A DNA stretch of 64,000 nt from contig NZ_JBHRXK010000002.1 in assembly GCF_042648505.1 (NCBI RefSeq), positions 62,001 to 126,000 on the forward strand, written 5' to 3'. This document shows positions 59,454-64,000 of the stretch, piece by piece. Numbering within the stretch: the stretch's first letter is position 1; every line of letters begins with the position of its first letter. Made by a program: the position numbers and the translations under genes. The notes below the pieces were generated by a model, which saw only the letters and a program-made list of their open reading frames with translations, ran no database searches and had not been told where the DNA came from. Origin of the DNA: Lysobacter_L cavernae (GTDB lineage: Bacteria > Pseudomonadota > Gammaproteobacteria > Xanthomonadales > Xanthomonadaceae).

Positions 59454-60754
59454 GCCACGACGCTCCCGGAGCGCGTCGCAAGCGCATCCACCGGCCGGCT
59501 AATCGGAATCACCCGCACGGGTTGCCCACCTTCGCGGAGCATCTGCGCTTTCCAGTGGTAACGCGGCTCATCCTGCGTGGTCAATTCGAATCGTGCGTGC
59601 AACAGGAACACCGTCAGGAAGGCCATCAGCTCCACCAGCGCGAAATGCTTGCCGCCGCAGATGCGCGGCCCAAAGCTGAAGGCGGTGTTGACTCCCGTGG
59701 CCGCCCCCTTGCGCGCAGTGCCATCGGCGTGCAGCGACCACGGATCGGGCCGGAGGCGGGCGTCGTGCTGGATGCCGACGAACGAGATCAGCACGTTCTG
59801 ATCGGCGGCGATGTCATGCGGGCCGATGCGGTCCGGGCCGATTGCCAGGCGCGCGATGATCGGCGTCGGCGGAAACAGCCGCAACGTCTCGGACAGGAAA
59901 TCTGCGAGATCGTCGAAGGTCGCCAGCTCGCTCCAGCCCCAATCCTCGTTGCTGCTGGCGATGCGCTCGGCCTGCTGCCGCAACCGTTCCTGCACCTGCG
60001 GACGCCTGGCAAGCAGGTACAGCGCCCAGCCCGCCGTCGCCGCAGAGGTTTCGGCGCCAGCGGCGAAGAACGTCAACAGCTCGTGTTCGAGCACGACGTC
60101 GCTGGCCGGATCGGCATCCGCGACCAGCATGTCATGCAGCATCGGACCGGCCGGCACGCTGCCGTCGCGGAAGATGCGCAGGTCCTCCAGTACCCGGCGA
60201 CGCAACGCCGGCAGGTGGCGCAACCCGTCCAGGTACAGGCGGCCGGTCTCGCCCGACGGCACGAAGGAATAGGCGGAGCCGTACTCCATCAGCTCGGCGA
60301 TGCGTTGCAGGTCGATACCGGTCTGGGCATAGGGAATACCGAAGAAGTTCTCGACCAGCACCGACACGGTCATCGTCCGCAGCACGCCGTCGTCGAGGGC
60401 CGTGGCGCCGCCTGCGCTGTCGCGCATCAGACGATCAACGGCCTGCGTTGCGTAGCGGCGCGCCAATGTGCAGGTTTGCTCGCGGTCGAAACGGGTGAAG
60501 TAGCCGTGCGTGAGTGCCTGGCGGATGCGCCAGGCCTCGCCGTCCTCGGAGAAGCGCGAAGCGCCTAGCGCCTGGCGGAACCAGGCCATGTTCTTGCGGT
60601 AGTTGTCGCTGCGCGCACGCAGCACGTGGTCGGCGTCCTCGTGCCGCTGCAGCAGCAGCACCGGCACGCCATTGAGTTCGATCTCGACGTTCTCGCCGTT
60701 GCGCTCGCGCGCCAGCCGATAGAGATGATTGCAGATATCCGCCGAGCGGATCAC
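59450..60754 (-). CDS. Cytochrome P450 of the acyl-ACP operon
   Basis: A 434-residue soluble-type bacterial P450. The heme-thiolate motif FGPRICGG has Cys366, the I-helix AGAETSA (232-238) supplies the acid-alcohol pair, and ETLR (289-292) is the ExxR motif. It starts GTG, overlapping the ACP stop by GTGA, and its stop overlaps the SDR start. No ferredoxin or reductase gene is adjacent, so redox partners come from elsewhere. Being next to a stand-alone ACP suggests it acts on carrier-bound acyl chains, as P450 BioI does; this is inference. Confidence 0.94.
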   Translation of the reverse strand: MIRSADICNHLYRLARERNGENVEIELNGVPVLLLQRHEDADHVLRARSDNYRKNMAWFRQALGASRFSEDGEAWRIRQALTHGYFTRFDREQTCTLARRYATQAVDRLMRDSAGGATALDDGVLRTMTVSVLVENFFGIPYAQTGIDLQRIAELMEYGSAYSFVPSGETGRLYLDGLRHLPALRRRVLEDLRIFRDGSVPAGPMLHDMLVADADPASDVVLEHELLTFFAAGAETSAATAGWALYLLARRPQVQERLRQQAERIASSNEDWGWSELATFDDLADFLSETLRLFPPTPIIARLAIGPDRIGPHDIAADQNVLISFVGIQHDARLRPDPWSLHADGTARKGAATGVNTAFSFGPRICGGKHFALVELMAFLTVFLLHARFELTTQDEPRYHWKAQMLREGGQPVRVIPISRPVDALATRSGSVVA

Positions 60755-60981
60755 CGATATCGTTCCAACAACGTCGCCACGTCGCGCACGGTCTTGAGTT
60801 CCAGCAGTTCCATCACGTCGATCGTGCGGCCGGCGCGTTCTTCCAGTTCCATCACCACCGAGGCGAAGCTCAGGCTGTCCATTTCCTTGATCGACTGGAT
60901 AGTGGCCTCGTCGTCGATCTTTTCGACCGGGATGAACAGGCAGCCGGAGAGCAGCTCCTTGGCTTCCAGCAATACGCTCAT
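60751..60981 (-). CDS. Stand-alone acyl carrier protein
   Basis: A 76-residue ACP. S36 in EMDSLSFA is the expected phosphopantetheine site (DSL motif). Helices 1-4 are recognisable and the protein is acidic. It is not the housekeeping AcpP, which has a more typical LGADSLDTVE-like site. Start and stop overlap the FAAL and P450 genes by four bases each. It would carry the fatty acid delivered by the FAAL to the P450 and SDR. Confidence 0.92.
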   Translation of the reverse strand: MSVLLEAKELLSGCLFIPVEKIDDEATIQSIKEMDSLSFASVVMELEERAGRTIDVMELLELKTVRDVATLLERYR

Positions 60982-62759
60982 GCGGGTATCTCCGTGTTGT
61001 CCTTGCGTGCCGGCGGCGTGTCGATGCCCAGCACTCCGGCCAGATATTGGCCCCTGGCGCGCGCGCGCGCCAGCTTGCCCGAGGACGTGTAGGGCAGGCT
61101 GCGCGGCGGCACGAACACGATGCTGGCGGCCACGCCCAGTGCCTGGCTGATCGCCGCTGCCAGACGCTGCTGCAGATCAGATGCGGACTGACTGTCGGTG
61201 GCGCGCCGCTGCACCAGCACGACCAGCGTTTCTTCGCCGTCGCGTTCGATACCTATCGCCGCGCAATCGCCCGCGGACAGCGGCGCCACGCGTTCGACCA
61301 GTGATTCCACGTCCTGCGGCCACAGATTGCGCCCGCGCACCAGGATCAGGTCCTTGGCGCGGCCGGTGACGAACAGTTCGCCATCGACGAAGTAGCCCAG
61401 GTCGCCGGTATCGAGGAAACCGTCGTCGCGCAGCACGCGTTCACCGGCGTTGGCGCACTGATATCCGCGCATCAACGCCGGGCCGCGGACCCACACGCGG
61501 CCGATGCGACGTTGCGGCAGCGCCTGGCCGCGGTCGTTCTCCACGCGGACCTCCGTGCCCGGCAACGGTCGGCCACAGCCGACGAAATCGCGCATGCCGC
61601 TCGCGCCTTCATCCGGTTCATGCCGTGCGACCACCGTTCCATCCGCCTGCATCGCGCAGATCACCCGGTCGATGCGCGGGTCGCTGTCGGCGTCGCTCAT
61701 GGTCACCGCCAGCGTCGCCTCGGCCAGACCGTAACTGGGCTGGAAAGCACTCAGGCGGAAGCCGCTGCTGGCCAGTGCCTGCGCGCATTCGACCAGCACC
61801 TGCGCCTGAACCATGTCGCCGCCAACACCGGCAATGCGCAGCGCCGACAGGTCAAGCGCGTCCTCGGCCCGATAGCGCTGCGCCGCCAACCGCCAGGCAA
61901 AACCCGGTGCATACACAATCGTCGTGGCTTGCGCCGACATCAGTCGCAGCCACACCAGCGGCCGCGCGGCGAACGTGGTCGGCGCCAGGTAGTCGACGCT
62001 GCGCTGGCCGCACAGCGCCACCACCGAGAATCCGACCAGCCCCATGTCGTGATACAGCGGCAGCCACGAGCACGCGCGGTCGTGCGCGTGCATGCGCAGG
62101 CCGTGACGGGCAATCGCGTCGGCATTGGCCATCAGCGCGCGCTGGCTGACCAGCACGCCCTTGGGTTGCGCGGTCGAGCCGGAGGAGAACTGCACGTAGG
62201 CCAGCGCCTCATCATCCGGCGACGCCGCCGCGTCGCGATCCTCATCCGCGATGGCGGCGACCGGCTCGGTCGATGTCTCTGTCGTGTCGACGATCGCATC
62301 AAAGGCCAGCACCGCCTGTGACGCTCCGGCAGCCTCGTCGACGACAGCCAGAACGCCCGACGGTGCCAATACCGCACGCGCATCCGTGGCGACCAGCAAC
62401 AGCCGCAGTTGTGACTGGTAAGCCTCGTGCGCACCCGGAAAGGCCTTGTACGGCAACGGGCATGGCACCAGCCCTGCGTACTGGCAGCCGTAGAACAGCA
62501 CCAGGAACTCCGGGCTGGTATCGGCGACAAGCGCGACGCGGTCGCCGGGACGAAGGCCCGCATTCCGCAGCCGGGTAGCGGCGGCGAGCGCCAGCGCGCG
62601 CAATCGCCGATACGTCATGGTCGCGACCAACGCGCCGCGTGCATCGAAGAAGTTCACGCCGGTGTCACCCTGCGCGGCGTAATCCAGCGCCTCGCGCAGA
62701 CTGGCAAACCCGCCCAACCGCAACGGCAGGCGGCTGTTCGCGGTCGGCGTCGGGGTCAT
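60978..62759 (-). CDS. Fatty acyl-AMP ligase (FAAL)
   Basis: A 593-residue adenylating enzyme. The P-loop is SSGSTAQPKGV, and the FAAL-type signature LPLYHDMGLVG and RNLWPQDVESLVE distinguish it from CoA ligases of the FadD type. FAALs activate a fatty acid to acyl-AMP and pass it to an ACP, here most likely the one encoded next. The ATG 62759 overlaps the upstream GNAT stop by ATGA; the frame extends 28 codons above but without similarity. It provides the entry point of the proposed pathway. Confidence 0.94.
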   Translation of the reverse strand: MTPTPTANSRLPLRLGGFASLREALDYAAQGDTGVNFFDARGALVATMTYRRLRALALAAATRLRNAGLRPGDRVALVADTSPEFLVLFYGCQYAGLVPCPLPYKAFPGAHEAYQSQLRLLLVATDARAVLAPSGVLAVVDEAAGASQAVLAFDAIVDTTETSTEPVAAIADEDRDAAASPDDEALAYVQFSSGSTAQPKGVLVSQRALMANADAIARHGLRMHAHDRACSWLPLYHDMGLVGFSVVALCGQRSVDYLAPTTFAARPLVWLRLMSAQATTIVYAPGFAWRLAAQRYRAEDALDLSALRIAGVGGDMVQAQVLVECAQALASSGFRLSAFQPSYGLAEATLAVTMSDADSDPRIDRVICAMQADGTVVARHEPDEGASGMRDFVGCGRPLPGTEVRVENDRGQALPQRRIGRVWVRGPALMRGYQCANAGERVLRDDGFLDTGDLGYFVDGELFVTGRAKDLILVRGRNLWPQDVESLVERVAPLSAGDCAAIGIERDGEETLVVLVQRRATDSQSASDLQQRLAAAISQALGVAASIVFVPPRSLPYTSSGKLARARARGQYLAGVLGIDTPPARKDNTEIPA

Positions 62760-63400
62760 GGCGCGGTTCCGTCTTCTCGTTTGCCATCCTTGAACGAAGC
62801 GAACACCAGCACGTCCACGCGCTCGCCCGCCGGGGTCAGGCATTCCTTGCGGAGCCTTGCCTCGCAGACGAAGCGCGTATTGCCGACGAAGTTGAACAGC
62901 ATGCCGTGGTTCTTAGCGAGGATGCGCGCGGTGATCTTGTCGATGTTGCGAAAGGTGAAGAAGTGATCGAGCAGTGCGTCGATGGTCCGCCAGAACACGC
63001 GTTGGCCGGCATATTCGGGCTCACCGATGCTGGCGGTGATGTTGCCCACCTTGTGCGCCAGACTGACGTCCAACGTATAGAAACCCAGCAGCAAACCGTT
63101 CGCGCGGTCGAAGATGCCGATGAAGTGGTGGTGCACTCCGTCGAAGCCGGCAATGAACTGCGCCAGCCGTTCCGCGGTGAATCCAAGCTCCGGCAGGTTG
63201 AGGCCCTCGCGCATGCGCGCGTCGTTGATCCATTCGACGAAACGCGGCGTCACGTCGGCGGGCACCAGCGTGCGCAGGAGAAAACCGTTGGTTTCGATCG
63301 TCACCAGCGCTGGCGGCGCGCGCGCGGGTTGCGCCGGCACGGCGGGCGCCGTCCTCGCCACTGGCGCCATTCCCCGGAACGTCCATCGCACCTCAGCCAT
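62756..63400 (-). CDS. GNAT-family acyltransferase, first gene of the acyl-ACP operon
   Basis: A 214-residue protein with a GNAT fold: NGFLLRTLVPADVTPRFVEW opening, a central DGVHHHFIGIFDRANGLLLG stretch, then DVSLAHKVGNITASIGEPEY and YAGQRVFWRTIDALLDHFF in the cofactor-binding region. The Gly-rich pyrophosphate loop is not canonical, as in GNATs that use acyl-ACP rather than acetyl-CoA; this reading is tentative. The start at 63400 gives a disordered Ala/Pro-rich N-terminus; ATG 63370 is an alternative. Its stop overlaps the FAAL start. It could release the finished acyl chain as an amide or ester. Confidence 0.82.
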   Translation of the reverse strand: MAEVRWTFRGMAPVARTAPAVPAQPARAPPALVTIETNGFLLRTLVPADVTPRFVEWINDARMREGLNLPELGFTAERLAQFIAGFDGVHHHFIGIFDRANGLLLGFYTLDVSLAHKVGNITASIGEPEYAGQRVFWRTIDALLDHFFTFRNIDKITARILAKNHGMLFNFVGNTRFVCEARLRKECLTPAGERVDVLVFASFKDGKREDGTAP

Positions 63401-63445
63401 CAGCTCTGCGCTCCGCCCATTCGTCTACCCACTACAGATCAAAGT

Positions 63446-63467
63446 GCATGGCCCGAACCGGCCATGC
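63446..63467 (-). terminator. Hairpin after the autotransporter gene
   Basis: GCATGGCC and GGCCATGC pair perfectly over CGAACC, in the 78-base gap between the autotransporter stop and the GNAT start; ACTTTG follows on the minus strand. Confidence 0.5.
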
Positions 63468-63478
63468 GGCCCTATGCC

Positions 63479-64000
63479 TCAGAAGCGCCACTCCAGATAG
63501 GCCTTGATACCGTGGTCTTCGTTGTCGTCGCCCATCTGCCCGGAGTACAGCACACCGGCGTTCATCGTTGGGCGCAGTTGCACGTCCAATCCTATGTCGA
63601 GGGCGAGTGCGTCGCGCTCGATCGGGACGCCGACAACCTGGAATGCCGTGCTCGACGCGAAACGCAGGTTCGCGGTCGGCGTGAGGTCACCGAAGGCATG
63701 CCGCCAGCCCACCATGGTGCGCAACTGCACCGCCCGCTCAGCGGAAAAGTCCAGCCGGCTGGCCATGCGCAGGCCCAGCGTGGTGAAGGTGATGTCGCTG
63801 CGGTCGCTGTCCGCGGTCAAGGCCGCCGCGCCGCCCGACTCGGCGAAGCCGTCGCTGTCCAGCTGCACATAGGCCACGTTGAGGAACGGCTGCAGGTCGA
63901 GCGCGCCGGCCATCGACAGGTGATAGCCGACCTCGCCGAACACCTGCGTCGTCGACGCATCGAAGTCCGCCTTGAGACGATCCGTGTAGCCGGCGAAGCC
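63479..64000 (-). CDS. Autotransporter C-terminal beta-barrel, truncated by window edge
   Basis: The last 174 residues of an autotransporter-type barrel domain, open to the window edge. Alternating strands (FGEVGYHLSM, LQPFLNVAYVQLDSDGF, LRTMVGWRHAFG) and the C-terminal YLEWRF with final Phe are typical of outer-membrane insertion. The barrel of type Va autotransporters is about 300 residues, so a large part and the passenger lie outside the window. The apparent start at 63943 is an internal GTG, not the real start. Confidence 0.87.
   Translation of the reverse strand, partial: GFAGYTDRLKADFDASTTQVFGEVGYHLSMAGALDLQPFLNVAYVQLDSDGFAESGGAAALTADSDRSDITFTTLGLRMASRLDFSAERAVQLRTMVGWRHAFGDLTPTANLRFASSTAFQVVGVPIERDALALDIGLDVQLRPTMNAGVLYSGQMGDDNEDHGIKAYLEWRF

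Noticed and set aside
60978..62759. Housekeeping long-chain acyl-CoA ligase (FadD)
   Set aside because: LPLYHDMG and RNLWPQDVE motifs and the adjacent ACP fit a fatty acyl-AMP ligase better.

Overview
The window is very GC-rich DNA (roughly two thirds G+C by eye) from a gammaproteobacterium, most likely the Lysobacteraceae/Xanthomonadaceae (Lysobacter or Luteimonas type). The pointers are the gene order dsbD-tlpA-aroQ-accB-accC-prmA-DUF3426-fis-purH-purD, the ampE/nudC/erpA/bactofilin block, GTAG-type REP palindromes, and a four-helix-bundle cassette whose inverted repeats are built of GTGATTC heptamers. Genus is inference; no 16S gene is present.

Layout. 1-12.8 kb: housekeeping block (partial dsbD, tlpA, aroQ, accB, an S23-type cassette, accC, two unknown membrane-anchored proteins, prmA, zinc-ribbon protein, fis, purH, GNAT, purD). 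12.8-22.8 kb: defence island with an AbrB-type antitoxin/Doc pair, an Mrr-like nuclease, hsdM, a structured intergenic RNA candidate, a DUF3800 gene, a truncated rhuM gene, hsdS and hsdR, then an unknown gene. 22.8-31.8 kb: REPINs, an MFS-acyltransferase fusion, ampE, nudC, erpA, a bactofilin between two DUF6776 paralogs, DUF4126, bfr, Fur-linked bfd, rppH. 31.9 kb: tRNA-Met. 32.5-41.2 kb: eight same-strand genes encoding only exported proteins, starting with a tandemly duplicated two-gene unit. 41.3-44.6 kb: queD, a PlpD-type patatin autotransporter, a phasin. 44.7-54.1 kb: two divergent RND efflux pumps without a local regulator. 54.1-58.5 kb: bioD, msrC, a TfoX C-terminal-domain protein, a cobalamin riboswitch with a btuB-type receptor, DUF202. 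58.6-63.4 kb: a five-gene, end-overlapping operon (GNAT, fatty acyl-AMP ligase, ACP, P450, SDR). The window ends inside an autotransporter barrel gene.

The most noteworthy parts are: the FAAL-ACP-P450-SDR-GNAT operon, which looks like a compact pathway for loading, oxidising and offloading a fatty acid on a dedicated carrier; the all-exported envelope locus with its duplicated bicistron; the S23 cassette with terminal inverted repeats wedged into accB-accC; and palindromic repeats that have become coding sequence inside dsbD and hsdS.
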